From Photobacterium kagoshimensis (GTDB lineage Bacteria; Pseudomonadota; Gammaproteobacteria; Enterobacterales; Vibrionaceae): a DNA stretch of 64,000 bases. Below the pieces are notes generated by a model. The model did no database searches. It saw nothing but the letters and a program-made list of their open reading frames with translations, and was not told the DNA's origin. The translations under genes were made by a program, and so were the position numbers. The stretch is from assembly GCF_050337045.1 (NCBI RefSeq), contig NZ_JAKJSO010000008.1:434001-498000 (forward strand), written 5' to 3'. Shown here in pieces: positions 34,042-42,599 of this stretch (its first letter is position 1; each line of letters starts with the position of its first letter).

Positions 34042-35628
34042 ATGAACCTTTTTGATTTTTCGGACTCTCTTTGGTCCGTATTGCCCGCTATGATTGCGGT
34101 CATTCTTGCTGTATCCACGCGCCGTGTTTTGCTGTCTCTCGGTACTGGTATTGCAGCGGGTGCATTAATGCTTAATCATTACTCACCGCTAGATGCCCTC
34201 CACTATTTAACAGACAAAGTCTTAGCCATTGTGTGGAGTAACGGTTCGCTAAATGGCGACAACGTGAATATGATTATCTTCATGTTATTGCTTGGGGCGC
34301 TAATTAGCTTAATGAGTGTCTCGGGCGCAACACAAGCTTTTGCCGATTGGGCATCGGTACGCTGTAAAGACCGCCGCAGTGCTAAGTCTCTTACTGGCTT
34401 AATGGTATTTGTTTTCTTTATCGATGATTTCTTCCACAGCCTGTCTGTTGGTGCAATTTGTCGCCCTGTGACAGACCGCTTCCAAATCTCCCGCGCTAAA
34501 CTTGCTTACTTACTTGATTCTACCGCTGCTCCTGTTTGTGTTCTTATGCCTATCTCATCTTGGGGTGCGTACATCATCGCGCTTGTCGGTGGCATCATGG
34601 TGGCACATAACGTAACAGACCAAAGTCCTATCGCTGCATTTGTCGAAATGATGCCAATGAACCTGTACGCGGTATTTACCTTAGTTATGGTTGTGTGCGT
34701 TATTTTCTTCCAGCTAGATATCGGCCCTATGCGTAAGCACGAAGCTTGGGCGTTAGAAGGCAAACTTTGGGATGAATCACAAGGTAAACCAACGGGCCTA
34801 GATGTTGAAGTACCTGAAGATGCTAAAGGCGGCATGATTGATATGGTATTGCCGATCTTCACGCTAACCGCTGCCACTGTCTTTTTCATGGTGCAATCTG
34901 GCGCAGCAGTACTTGCTGATAAGGGTGAAGTATTTAGTGTTATCGGTTCATTTGAAAATACTAATGTTGGCTCGTCACTGGTCTACGGTGCGATTTGTAG
35001 CTTAGTGGTTTCAATTGGTTTAGCACTACGCTTAAAAATGAGTGCAAACACTTGGCTAAAAGCTGCACCGCAAGGTATCTCTGCGATGATGCCTGCGATT
35101 GTTATTTTATTCTTCGCATGGACCATTGGTGCCGTTGTACGTGACATGCAAACCGGTATTTACTTAGCATCAATGGCTAACGGCAATTTACCTATCGAGC
35201 TATTACCTGCGCTGGTTTTTGTTTTATCTTGTGCTATGGCGTTTGCAACAGGTACAAGCTGGGGTACGTTCGGTATCATGCTGCCACTAGCAGGTGATAT
35301 TGCAGCTGCAAGTGACATTGCGATGCTACTTCCAATGCTGTCTGCGGTGCTTGCTGGTGCGGTATTTGGTGACCATAGCTCCCCTATTTCCAGTACCAGT
35401 ATCCTTTCTGCTACAGGTGCAGGTTGTCACCACATGGATCACGTCATGACACAGCTGCCATACGCATGTTCTGTCGCGTTTGGCGCACTACTGGGCTACC
35501 TTGCTATCGGTTACACCCAGTCTGCATGGATTGGTGTAGGCGTGAGTGGCTTATGGTTCTTAGCCTTCTGTATCTTTGCAGTACGAAAATCTCAACCTGC
35601 TATGGCCGCAGAGCCTGTGACTAACTAA
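34042..35628 (+). CDS. NhaC-family transporter, predicted lysine transporter (LysW type)
   Basis: A 528-residue inner-membrane protein with about 12 membrane helices, NhaC-like: SLGTGIAAGALML, FFIDDFFHSLSVGAICRPVTDRF, TAAPVCVLMPISSWGAYI, ATGTSWGTFGIMLPLAGDI and GAVFGDHSSPISSTSILSATGAGCHHMDHV (read in parts). Members were first called Na+/H+ antiporters, but those under lysine riboswitches have been predicted to carry lysine (named LysW in comparative genomics). The riboswitch at 33777 supports lysine uptake here. A strong terminator follows. Confidence 0.88.
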   Translation: MNLFDFSDSLWSVLPAMIAVILAVSTRRVLLSLGTGIAAGALMLNHYSPLDALHYLTDKVLAIVWSNGSLNGDNVNMIIFMLLLGALISLMSVSGATQAFADWASVRCKDRRSAKSLTGLMVFVFFIDDFFHSLSVGAICRPVTDRFQISRAKLAYLLDSTAAPVCVLMPISSWGAYIIALVGGIMVAHNVTDQSPIAAFVEMMPMNLYAVFTLVMVVCVIFFQLDIGPMRKHEAWALEGKLWDESQGKPTGLDVEVPEDAKGGMIDMVLPIFTLTAATVFFMVQSGAAVLADKGEVFSVIGSFENTNVGSSLVYGAICSLVVSIGLALRLKMSANTWLKAAPQGISAMMPAIVILFFAWTIGAVVRDMQTGIYLASMANGNLPIELLPALVFVLSCAMAFATGTSWGTFGIMLPLAGDIAAASDIAMLLPMLSAVLAGAVFGDHSSPISSTSILSATGAGCHHMDHVMTQLPYACSVAFGALLGYLAIGYTQSAWIGVGVSGLWFLAFCIFAVRKSQPAMAAEPVTN

Positions 35629-35646
35629 TCACACGACGACAAATAT

Positions 35647-35686
35647 AAAAAAAGAGCAAAGCTATAATGGCTTTGCTCTTTTTTTT
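35647..35686 (+). terminator. Strong terminator after the lysine transporter gene
   Basis: AAAGAGCAAAGC ... GCTTTGCTCTTT hairpin followed by a long T-run (to 35686). Confidence 0.9.
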
Positions 35687-35979
35687 GCGGCCACAGTAAA
35701 CCTATCCCCCCTCTCACTGTCTCCTCTCTCTATCTCCTCTCTTCCCGCCAAAAACTGGCACAAGCTACATCATTCTTTTTCAGTCTTACTGTATTTCAGT
35801 ATCCGTTGATTTCAGCATCAATAGATTGGATTACAGAAACGCGCTATTTCGTAAACACCAACACAAGGTCGCCAGCACCTGCGGTAGGGTAAAAACAAGT
35901 AATAACGCTATTCATCGCGCTTAGGCAACCTTAGCTCCTAGACTACCTTAACCCCTAGACGAGCCGACTCCACCCATAA
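35687..35979. other. Non-coding spacer with a pyrimidine-rich tract
   Basis: Between two terminators. About 45 bases at 35701-35747 are almost only C and T (C-rich, CTCTC type). No gene, RNA family or regulatory motif was recognised in the remainder. Confidence 0.4.
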
Positions 35980-36012
35980 AAAATGCCAGTCAGCAAAACT
36001 GACTGGCATTTT
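35980..36012 (-). terminator. Terminator of htpX
   Basis: AAAATGCCAGTCAG-N5-CTGACTGGCATTTT, a perfect 14-bp stem, 58 bp past the htpX stop; T-run on both strands. Confidence 0.85.
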
Positions 36013-36069
36013 GATTTTTATGCTAACTCGTTTCTAGTACGAGTAATCACACTACAACATGGCTAGCGA

Positions 36070-36948
36070 TTAAAGGTGCTCACCACGACGTAGTGCATCG
36101 ATACGTTTTTCTAGCGGTGGGTGTGTCATGAATAACTCAGACAGTGACTTTTTACCGTTAATACCAAACGCCATCATCGAACCTTCAAGCTGTGGCTCTT
36201 GGCTCATTTTCAAGCGCTCTAGGGCAGAAATCATCTTCTGCTTACCCACTAGGTGAGCAGAGCCCGCATCCGCTTTAAATTCACGATGACGGCTGTACCA
36301 CATGGTCAAGATGCTCGCCAAGAAGCCAAACAGTACTTCCATGATAGAAGACACGATAAAGTAGGTCATGTAGCTACCACCTTCACCCTCTTCATCATTA
36401 CTATTAACGCCACTGATCACGCCAGCAACTAAACGAGAGACGAAAATAACAAAGGTATTCACGACACCTTGCATTAACGTCATTGTCACCATGTCACCAT
36501 TGGCGATATGGCTGATCTCGTGAGCAAGCACAGCTTCAGCTTCATCACGTGTCATGTTGTGCATCAGGCCAGTAGATACCGCTACTAATGAATCATCACG
36601 CTTAGCACCTGTCGCAAAAGCATTAATGTCAGCGGAGTCATAAATCGCCACTGTTGGCATACCAATGCCCGCTTGTTGTGCTTGACGAGATACAGTTTCC
36701 ATTAGCCAATGCTCTGTCTCATTACGCGGATGTTCAATAACTGAACCACCCACAGAGCGCAACGCCATCTTCTTCGACATGAATAGAGAGAATAGCGAGC
36801 CACCAAAACCAAACAATGCCGCCATAACAAGCAAACCTGAAAGGCTACCTGGCTGCATACCTGTGACAGCATAAACAATGTTCAAGACGACACTGAATAC
36901 CAACATAACGGCAAGGTTGGTTGCCAAAAACAATGCAATTCGCTTCAT
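36070..36948 (-). CDS. htpX: Membrane zinc metalloprotease HtpX
   Basis: A 292-residue inner-membrane M48 protease that degrades misfolded membrane proteins together with FtsH. Two N-terminal membrane helices (KRIALFLATNLAVMLVFSVVL; GLLVMAALFGFGGSLFSLFM, read in parts), zinc motif HEISH at 143-147 with the third ligand in REFKADAGSA, and the C-terminal MTHPPLEKRIDALR. The ATG at 36948 is preceded by GGAG at 11 bases and gives the canonical MKRIALF start; the frame continues to 37047 but the extra residues are not HtpX-like. Confidence 0.96.
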   Translation of the reverse strand: MKRIALFLATNLAVMLVFSVVLNIVYAVTGMQPGSLSGLLVMAALFGFGGSLFSLFMSKKMALRSVGGSVIEHPRNETEHWLMETVSRQAQQAGIGMPTVAIYDSADINAFATGAKRDDSLVAVSTGLMHNMTRDEAEAVLAHEISHIANGDMVTMTLMQGVVNTFVIFVSRLVAGVISGVNSNDEEGEGGSYMTYFIVSSIMEVLFGFLASILTMWYSRHREFKADAGSAHLVGKQKMISALERLKMSQEPQLEGSMMAFGINGKKSLSELFMTHPPLEKRIDALRRGEHL

Positions 36949-37140
36949 ATTTTTAGTTTTCTCCAATAAAAGAAGCTTCAACAGCTTTATTGTTAAATGC
37001 CATAACGCCTTCCTGCTACGCGCCAATTGCGTATGCGTAAAAAGCATTTAACGATTTATCTATATAGTATGGTCGATCAAAGTGATTACAAGGGAAAGTC
37101 TCAAATTGTTACTTTTCGTTAGCTAGTATACATTTTTGAT

Positions 37141-37258
37141 ATGACCATTGAGGAATAGCTCATTGTATAGAAAGAGTTTTCTGTACAACAACACATATTA
37201 AGACTAAGTTACAAATTAACCATTACTTTTGGTTAAACACTAAACAAAGTGTTTTTTT
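37141..37258 (+). ncRNA. Candidate small RNA between htpX and the 37353 gene
   Basis: TTGTTA (37106) and TACATT (37129), 17 bp apart, form a possible promoter with a start near 37141. Three hairpins follow: TGTATAGAAA-GAGT-TTTCTGTACA (37164-37187, one G-U), TTAACC/GGTTAA (37216-37221/37231-37236) and AAACACT/AGTGTTT (37235-37241/37248-37254) with seven Ts. The last two overlap by two bases and could compete. No reading frame of note is present. It could instead be an attenuator leader for the 52-residue gene at 37353. Confidence 0.4.
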
Positions 37259-37352
37259 ATTAGTATAAGACCTTAGTCGTATTGCATAGATCATACTAGT
37301 TAGCTATTGTCGCTATGTATTAAGCGAATGTCATATCTATCAAGGAGGAAAA

Positions 37353-37511
37353 ATGGCAGACCAAGAGAATTACCAAGTTGCAATTGATATCCTTCGCTGT
37401 CATCTGGGCATGACAGCAGATGAAGCACACAAAGAACTTGGTTTAGATCAGTCGGGCAAACCGCAGTTGTCTTCAACGCAAGAAGCGCTGATTGGTTTAA
37501 CACAAGACTAA
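37353..37511 (+). CDS. Small conserved-looking protein, 52 residues
   Basis: MADQENYQVAIDILRCHLGM starts a 52-residue soluble, acidic, helical protein ending LIGLTQD. AAGGAGGAAAA directly before the ATG is among the best ribosome binding sites in the window, and a terminator at 37550 closes the transcript, so this is very likely a real gene. Two helices joined at GLDQSGKPQLSS could form a small dimerising or adaptor domain. I recognise no family. Confidence 0.75.
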   Translation: MADQENYQVAIDILRCHLGMTADEAHKELGLDQSGKPQLSSTQEALIGLTQD

Positions 37512-37549
37512 TCAAGCTCTGTATTTCAGCGTTATAACTTGCTCAGGTG

Positions 37550-37578
37550 AATCCCCTGCCATTAGCGGGGGATTTTTG
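37550..37578 (+). terminator. Terminator after the 52-residue protein gene
   Basis: AATCCCC-T-GC ... GC-G-GGGGATT stem with T5 tail, 39 bp past the stop. Confidence 0.85.
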
Positions 37579-37700
37579 TATTTGCATTCCTAAGGCTTAG
37601 CCATTCTAGCAACTCGATATGCTCTCTGCTGGGTTCATTTCAGCGCATGACAGAAAGTGTCGGAAATGTTCAATCTGTCTCGCGCGTTATTCACTATCAT

Positions 37701-37726
37701 AACCTTGTAATTCCAATTATAAGGTT
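37701..37726. promoter_or_regulatory. 26-bp inverted repeat before the GNAT gene, MerR-like operator candidate
   Basis: AACCTT-G-TAATT-CC-AATTA-T-AAGGTT, symmetric except for one pair, ends eight bases before the TTG start proposed for the acetyltransferase. ACCTT ... AAGGT dyads are typical of MerR-family sites, and a MerR-domain gene lies at 38534. Confidence 0.45.
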
Positions 37727-37733
37727 AACAACA

Positions 37734-38327
37734 TTGTCTACTCTCTCTCTGAAAACAGGCCTACCTGTTGCGTTAACACCAACGCTGAATATTTCATTAA
37801 TTGCTCAAAACGACTTGCCAGACATCATCGACATGCTGGGTAACCCTGCGGTGAATGAATTCCTTTTTTTTGCACCAGCGCCCATTGACGTTTACGAAGG
37901 TTTTTTTGGCCCAATTATTGAAGAGACACAAAATGCAATCGCTACAGGTGAATGGCCAGAGCATCTTACTATCGTGATTCGAGACACAAGTGGCACCTAC
38001 ATGGGAATGGCTGGTCTACCATCGGTAATGTTCTTAGAAGGCAACTTCGAACTTGGCTATCAGCTGGCAGAGCACGCATGGGGACAAGGCATTGCAACAC
38101 AAGCCGCACAATACCTAACAGCACTTGCGTTTAACGAACTTGGTGCGCATAAGGTAACTGCCGATTGTTACGCCAGTAATGCAGGTTCGTACAAGACATT
38201 AGAAAAATGCGGATTTAACCGTGAAGGTTGCCAAAAGGATTACTATAAAGTTGAAAATGGCTTTGATGACCTCTTGCATTACGGTATGACCAAAGCTGAT
38301 TTCCTTGCTCAACACACATTGCGTTAA
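37734..38327 (+). CDS. GNAT-family N-acetyltransferase (RimJ/RimL-like)
   Basis: A GNAT protein of about 197 residues. Core motifs: the acetyl-CoA loop in LGYQLAEHAWGQGIATQAAQYLTALAF, then CYASNAGSYKTLEKCGFNREG, and N-terminal LTPTLNISLIAQNDLPDI. It transfers an acetyl group to an amine on a protein, antibiotic or metabolite; the target is unknown. I prefer the TTG at 37734 (AAGG nine bases upstream); an ATG at 37647 would read through the inverted repeat and lacks a Shine-Dalgarno. It precedes a MerR-methyltransferase gene on the same strand, with a terminator between. Confidence 0.82.
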   Translation: MSTLSLKTGLPVALTPTLNISLIAQNDLPDIIDMLGNPAVNEFLFFAPAPIDVYEGFFGPIIEETQNAIATGEWPEHLTIVIRDTSGTYMGMAGLPSVMFLEGNFELGYQLAEHAWGQGIATQAAQYLTALAFNELGAHKVTADCYASNAGSYKTLEKCGFNREGCQKDYYKVENGFDDLLHYGMTKADFLAQHTLR

Positions 38328-38361
38328 AACATAACGTTTACCTCACCTCTCACATCCAACT

Positions 38362-38395
38362 CACATCATCACGCTTTAGTGATGATGTGGGTTTC
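38362..38395 (+). terminator. Terminator after the GNAT gene
   Basis: CACATCATCAC-GCTTTA-GTGATGATGTG, a perfect 11-bp stem, followed by GGTTTCC. Confidence 0.7.
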
Positions 38396-38533
38396 CTCTT
38401 GGCCTATCAGCAAACCCATCCTTACTTTGCTTGTCGCTTGATAAGCTATAAATTAGATGATTATTAATATTGACCTGTCTACAGCTTTACAGTTTACAGT
38501 GCCTTGGTTCAAACAATCGTGTGGAGACAAACA

Positions 38534-39706
38534 GTGTATCGAATATCAGAACTTGCAGAGCAAGTGGGCTTATCACGCACGGCTTTGCTCTATTACGAGA
38601 AACAACAACTCATTAAAGGTCATCGTCTCGACAACGGCTACCGCGTATACAGTGATAAAGATTTACAGCGCATTCGCCTTATTCAACAACTGCAATCTGG
38701 TGGATTAACACTCAAAGAGTGTAAAGCGTGCTTAGAAGCAAAAGTGGATCGCCAGTTACTGGCAAACCGTTTAGTAACCTTGGATGAAGAAATTGCGAAA
38801 AAGCAGCAATCTCGTCAATTGCTTGCTGCATTACTGGGTGAAGGTGACCTTAAAGCATGGCATGAGAGCGTTGATAAAGTCGCGCCAGATGCACATTTAG
38901 ACTGGTTAATAAAGCAAGGCTTTACGGAAAAAGAAGCTTTGCACTTAAAATGGTTATCAAAAGACATGAACGAACACGACACTTACATGGCCGACTTTAT
39001 GAAGGTCTTTGAAACACTTGAACGTTGGGCGCCTGGTTCTGAAAGCGAAACGTTAAAAGCACTCTCCTTAGTTCCACATACACCGAGCACTATTCTCGAA
39101 GTGGGCTGTGGTAAGGGGCTAGCAACTCACTTATTAGCAAACCACACCGATGCATCAATCACAGCGGTGGATAACGAAGAGTCAGCCCTGCAACGACTCA
39201 ACGAGCGATTCATAGCCAATCACTTAGCTCATAGGCTTACAACTGTGTGTGCCAGCATGACGGATATGCCCTTTCCCCACAATAGTTTTGATTTGATTTG
39301 GGCTGAAGGGAGCGCTTACATCATGGGGGTCACCAAGGCCCTATCCACATGGAAGCCTTTGCTGACTGACGACGGTATTATGATGCTCAGTGACCTTGTA
39401 TGGTTGACCGACGCACCAGATGATGAAGCAATTGAATTTTGGAAACAGGAGTACCCTGATATTCAGACTGTTGCGACACGTTTAGCACAAATCAAGGCCG
39501 CAGGTTTTGACGTCATTGAGCACTTCACACTCAATGAGGAAGCATGGCAAAACTATTACGAGCCACTCAAATCGCGAGTGAAAGAACTTGAGGCTGGCAT
39601 GCCAGCGTCTACAGCCCTGCAAGATATAAACAAAGAGGCCAATATCTACACCCGCTACCTTGGTCAATTTGGTTATCAAATGTTTATCTTAAGAAATCGG
39701 CGCTAA
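38534..39706 (+). CDS. MerR-type regulator fused to a SAM-dependent methyltransferase
   Basis: A fusion of about 390 residues. Residues 1-70 are a MerR winged helix (MYRISELAEQVGLSRTALLYYEKQQLI, GYRVYSDKDLQRIRLIQQLQ, read in parts) followed by a dimerising coiled coil (75-100). A helical linker precedes a class I methyltransferase from about 165: motif I ILEVGCGKG at 187-195, AVDNEESAL and MPFPHNSFDLIWAEGSAYIMG. The GTG at 38534 has GGAG seven bases upstream and gives the standard MerR start. The methyltransferase may be the ligand-binding part of a sensor or a resistance enzyme regulating itself (inference). Confidence 0.88.
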   Translation: MYRISELAEQVGLSRTALLYYEKQQLIKGHRLDNGYRVYSDKDLQRIRLIQQLQSGGLTLKECKACLEAKVDRQLLANRLVTLDEEIAKKQQSRQLLAALLGEGDLKAWHESVDKVAPDAHLDWLIKQGFTEKEALHLKWLSKDMNEHDTYMADFMKVFETLERWAPGSESETLKALSLVPHTPSTILEVGCGKGLATHLLANHTDASITAVDNEESALQRLNERFIANHLAHRLTTVCASMTDMPFPHNSFDLIWAEGSAYIMGVTKALSTWKPLLTDDGIMMLSDLVWLTDAPDDEAIEFWKQEYPDIQTVATRLAQIKAAGFDVIEHFTLNEEAWQNYYEPLKSRVKELEAGMPASTALQDINKEANIYTRYLGQFGYQMFILRNRR

Positions 39707-39933
39707 CTATTCTGGCTATTCACATCATTTCGAAAGTGTCATGGTGTGAATCCCCCTCTAACAAGCTCAACGCTTTTTCGCTTATATCCTCAATAAGCAA
39801 TCAACTCATTGTTTCCTTACGTGGACGTTTTAAGCCTGTTTCGGCTTATATTTTCCGATATATTCATACCAACACAACTAATAATAACACCTAGTCGTTT
39901 GCCCCGACTGGGTATCAAAGTACGAGAAAATAA

Positions 39934-40647
39934 ATGAAATTAGATGCGATCCTTTGGGACTATGATGGAACACTCGTTAACTCAGTCCCCAAAAACATCG
40001 ATATTACGAAGCATATTTTATCCATCGTTGCCCCCCACCTCACAGGCGACAACCTACCTGAATGCCTACAAAGTGAAGCGGCCTATCATCAGGTAAACCA
40101 TGCGGCCAAAAATTGGCAAGATCTTTATGTACGCTATTACGGTATGACAGAATCAGAAATGTTAATTGCAGGTTCATTATGGGCTGAACATCAATTAACA
40201 AATACAACCCCCGTCCAACTGTTTACAGGTATAGACTGCACTATCAGAGATCTATCCTCGATCCCTCATGGTATTTGCTCACAAAATGCCTCACAAAACA
40301 TTTTAAATGTATTAACGGATGCACACGTTGATCCCTATTTTAAAGCGATTATAGGCTACGATGATGTTGCTAGCTCAGGGCAAAAGCCATCACCAGAGAG
40401 CGGCTTGTTATGTTTTAACCAGTTATTTGATAGCCCTGAAAACAAAACCATTATGTACATTGGCGATCATGAAGCGGATGTTCTTTTTGCTAAAAACATG
40501 AATGCAGCATTGGGTGATAATACAACCGTTATTTCTGTTGCTGTCACCTACAGCGGTGCACTACCTAAGCACTGGGCTACCCAGCCAGACTTCATTATTC
40601 ACACACCAACAGAATTAACCACTCTCTGTGTACCGTACTTATCGTAG
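39934..40647 (+). CDS. HAD-superfamily hydrolase (phosphoglycolate-phosphatase-like)
   Basis: A 237-residue HAD IA phosphatase: motif I DYDGTLVNS, motif II in GICSQNAS, motif III lysine in SGQKPSPESG and motif IV YIGDHEADVLFA. A helical cap lies after motif I (about 20-90). The substrate is not predictable. It stands alone, convergent with the small minus-strand gene at 40754. Confidence 0.85.
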   Translation: MKLDAILWDYDGTLVNSVPKNIDITKHILSIVAPHLTGDNLPECLQSEAAYHQVNHAAKNWQDLYVRYYGMTESEMLIAGSLWAEHQLTNTTPVQLFTGIDCTIRDLSSIPHGICSQNASQNILNVLTDAHVDPYFKAIIGYDDVASSGQKPSPESGLLCFNQLFDSPENKTIMYIGDHEADVLFAKNMNAALGDNTTVISVAVTYSGALPKHWATQPDFIIHTPTELTTLCVPYLS

Positions 40648-40717
40648 CTAACGGCTTTTGCGAACTTCTCTCCCCCTGAAGTCACAAAGATGTTGCAACC
40701 AACGAAGTCGATAAAAG

Positions 40718-40742
40718 CCCCCCTGCTTATCATTTGTGGGGG
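40718..40742 (-). terminator. Weak terminator candidate for the 57-residue gene
   Basis: CCCCC ... GGGGG stem with a 14-base loop; on the minus strand it is followed by CTTTTAT. It sits 12 bp past the stop at 40754. Confidence 0.4.
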
Positions 40743-40753
40743 AAATATCGATA

Positions 40754-40927
40754 TTACTTTTGCTGTAAGCTCCGCGCTAAATCCTTCCTGTAATCATCAT
40801 TGGAAGCGTAGCCATATAACCGCCACATATCTGCACTTTTTAATCCGTACCGATAAACACACTCTGCAAGCCATTGTTGACGATTAATAGCGATAAGCTG
40901 TTCTATTTTTTGTTTAAGTGATGTCAT
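40754..40927 (-). CDS. Small protein of unknown function, 57 residues
   Basis: MTSLKQKIEQLIAINRQQWL begins a 57-residue basic, helical protein containing YRYGLKSADMWRLYGYASNDDYRKDL. GGAGAATTAAG before the ATG gives a good ribosome site with normal spacing. The amphipathic first helix and the Tyr-rich middle look like genuine protein. It is transcribed away from the AraC gene. I recognise no family. Confidence 0.65.
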   Translation of the reverse strand: MTSLKQKIEQLIAINRQQWLAECVYRYGLKSADMWRLYGYASNDDYRKDLARSLQQK

Positions 40928-41110
40928 CTTAATTCTCCAATGTAGTGGACATTGAAAGTATATTGACCTCAGCTAACCACATGAGTATCAGACAAGCAGA
41001 TTGCAGTACTTTTCGCGCAATATAAACATAACAAGGCTGTTTTCAGTATAATTTCAATACCTAAAAACCACCCGTAACCATCGGTGGAAATAAAGAATGA
41101 AGGCAAAATA

Positions 41111-41968
41111 ATGAAGGGACACCTTGAAAAAGTACCTCAGCGCATTGGCGCTTCTTGGCGATACCGAAAGATCGTTGAAGGCAGTAAAAGCTATGGCTGG
41201 CACCGACACAAGGAGTATGAACTCGCCATTCATCGTCACTTTCAAGGTTGTTGTTTTGTTGGCCACCACCAGAGCAATATTCAGCATAATCATATGGTAC
41301 TTATCGGCCCTGACCTACCCCATGCCATGTTTTCCAATACTGACGGCCAACACACTCAGTGTGAAACACATGTCATTTGGTTTCGTAAAGATTGGGTTCA
41401 GCAACTCATCGCCTGTTGCCACGAGTTAGAACCCCTAAAACGGCTACTCTCAAACGCGAGCCATGGCATACAGTTCTCTACCGATACAGCAGAGCGCGCA
41501 GCGCAATTATTAGCTGGTGTGATTGATATGCCACCTCACCAGCAACTCACCACGCTATTTTCATTGTTTTCACTGCTACTTAAAGATAAACAAGCGCAGC
41601 AATTGATGAGTATTGTTACAACAAACATTGATGATGAATTAGCCAATGAACGTATTGGTAAATCTGAGGCGTTTTTAATGAAAAACTTTGCAAATGATAT
41701 TAGCCTTAACGATCTGGCTAATCATTTGTATATCAGTGAGAGTAGCGTTCGGAGGCTATATCAAAAGCACTATAACGAAAGCTTCAGCCAACATTTAAAG
41801 AAGATCCGACTGAATGTTGCCTGCGATTTACTGATGAATACCCGCTTACCGATAAATATTATTATCCAAAAGGTAGGATACGATAACCAAGCCAACTTTA
41901 ACCGTCAGTTTAAAGCGTATAAGCAGGTCACTCCGACGGCTTATCGAGCGGCAATGAGTAAGATATAG
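41111..41968 (+). CDS. AraC-family transcriptional regulator
   Basis: A 285-residue regulator with an N-terminal cupin-like ligand domain (YGWHRHKEYELAIHRHFQGCCFVGHH, then HNHMVLIGPDLPHAM, read in parts) and a C-terminal double helix-turn-helix: NDISLNDLANHLYISESSVRRLYQKHYNESFSQHLKKIRL and IIQKVGYDNQANFNRQFKAYKQVTPTAYR (in parts). The His-rich cupin start resembles regulators of sugar or aromatic metabolism. AAGG seven bases before the ATG at 41111 supports this start over the GTG at 41084. No obvious target is adjacent. Confidence 0.88.
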   Translation: MKGHLEKVPQRIGASWRYRKIVEGSKSYGWHRHKEYELAIHRHFQGCCFVGHHQSNIQHNHMVLIGPDLPHAMFSNTDGQHTQCETHVIWFRKDWVQQLIACCHELEPLKRLLSNASHGIQFSTDTAERAAQLLAGVIDMPPHQQLTTLFSLFSLLLKDKQAQQLMSIVTTNIDDELANERIGKSEAFLMKNFANDISLNDLANHLYISESSVRRLYQKHYNESFSQHLKKIRLNVACDLLMNTRLPINIIIQKVGYDNQANFNRQFKAYKQVTPTAYRAAMSKI

Positions 41969-41998
41969 ATGGGGTAATATCGTGAGCAGACTTATGTA

Positions 41999-42385
41999 CT
42001 ATTTTACGCATGTTCCACTGTCACAACGCGATTTACCGGTTAACCAAAATGAAAAACGGTATCTATTTTTAGCAAAGAATAGGTAAAAACAATCGACAAA
42101 GGGTTTGATCAGGGGCCAACGCAAGGGTGCGTATAACCAGCCTCGCCCAACTAACTGCCATGCACGATGCGTGACGTCTAATCCCAGTAATAACTGCCCT
42201 TTATCATCTAATGCATGCAGCACAGTATTAGCTGCGTTCGCATCAATTTGAGGGTATGCACTAAAAGCGTCACTGTAGATGTCCACGATTTGAATAACAC
42301 GCTGGTGATCTTTTGCTGCCAGCGCTGACATTTCTTTTGAACAAAGCGGACATGTTCCATCATAAAATACCGTGAGCTTAATCAT
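41999..42385 (-). CDS. DCC-family (DUF393) thiol-disulfide oxidoreductase-like protein
   Basis: A 128-residue protein with the DUF393 signature YDGTCPLCSKEMSAL near the N-terminus and the RYRFSFWLTGKSRC tail with a further Cys. The CPLC pair in a thioredoxin-like fold suggests redox activity, but no function is established. I chose the ATG at 42385 (MIKLTVFYDG), which places the CxxC at the usual distance; the frame continues to 42448. It converges on nothing and follows the ATP synthase operon on the same strand, separated from it by a strong terminator. Confidence 0.88.
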   Translation of the reverse strand: MIKLTVFYDGTCPLCSKEMSALAAKDHQRVIQIVDIYSDAFSAYPQIDANAANTVLHALDDKGQLLLGLDVTHRAWQLVGRGWLYAPLRWPLIKPFVDCFYLFFAKNRYRFSFWLTGKSRCDSGTCVK

Positions 42386-42475
42386 TACGACCTTCAGTAC
42401 AGTGAATGTATTTACCCTAATGTACGCGATTAAGCCTGTTTCGATCATCGTTTAATAAATTTCAGATAAAAAAAA

Positions 42476-42501
42476 GCCCCGAACTCAGTACTGTTCGGGG
42501 C
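42476..42501 (-). terminator. Strong terminator of the ATP synthase operon
   Basis: GCCCCGAAC-N8-GTTCGGGGC; on the minus strand it is followed by nine Ts. Confidence 0.92.
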
Positions 42502-42554
42502 AAAGACAACTCTGGAAATGAAATTTAATTAGCTTTTCTGAAACCGTATTTCAA

Positions 42555-42586
42555 TCTGGACAAGCGGTCGGTAAGCCGTGTCCAGA
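42555..42586 (-). repeat. Hairpin in the 3' UTR of the atp operon
   Basis: TCTGGACA ... TGTCCAGA with an inner CGG/CCG pair, 14 bp after the atpC stop and upstream of the terminator. It may protect the mRNA end. Confidence 0.5.
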
Positions 42587-42599
42587 CTGCAATATCGGT

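Noticed and set aside
34042..35628. Na+/H+ antiporter NhaC as the function name
   Set aside because: Family membership is right, but the lysine riboswitch makes amino-acid transport more likely than ion antiport.
40690..40887. 65-codon plus-strand frame after the HAD gene
   Set aside because: It is opposite the 57-residue minus-strand gene, which has a good ribosome site; the plus frame has none.
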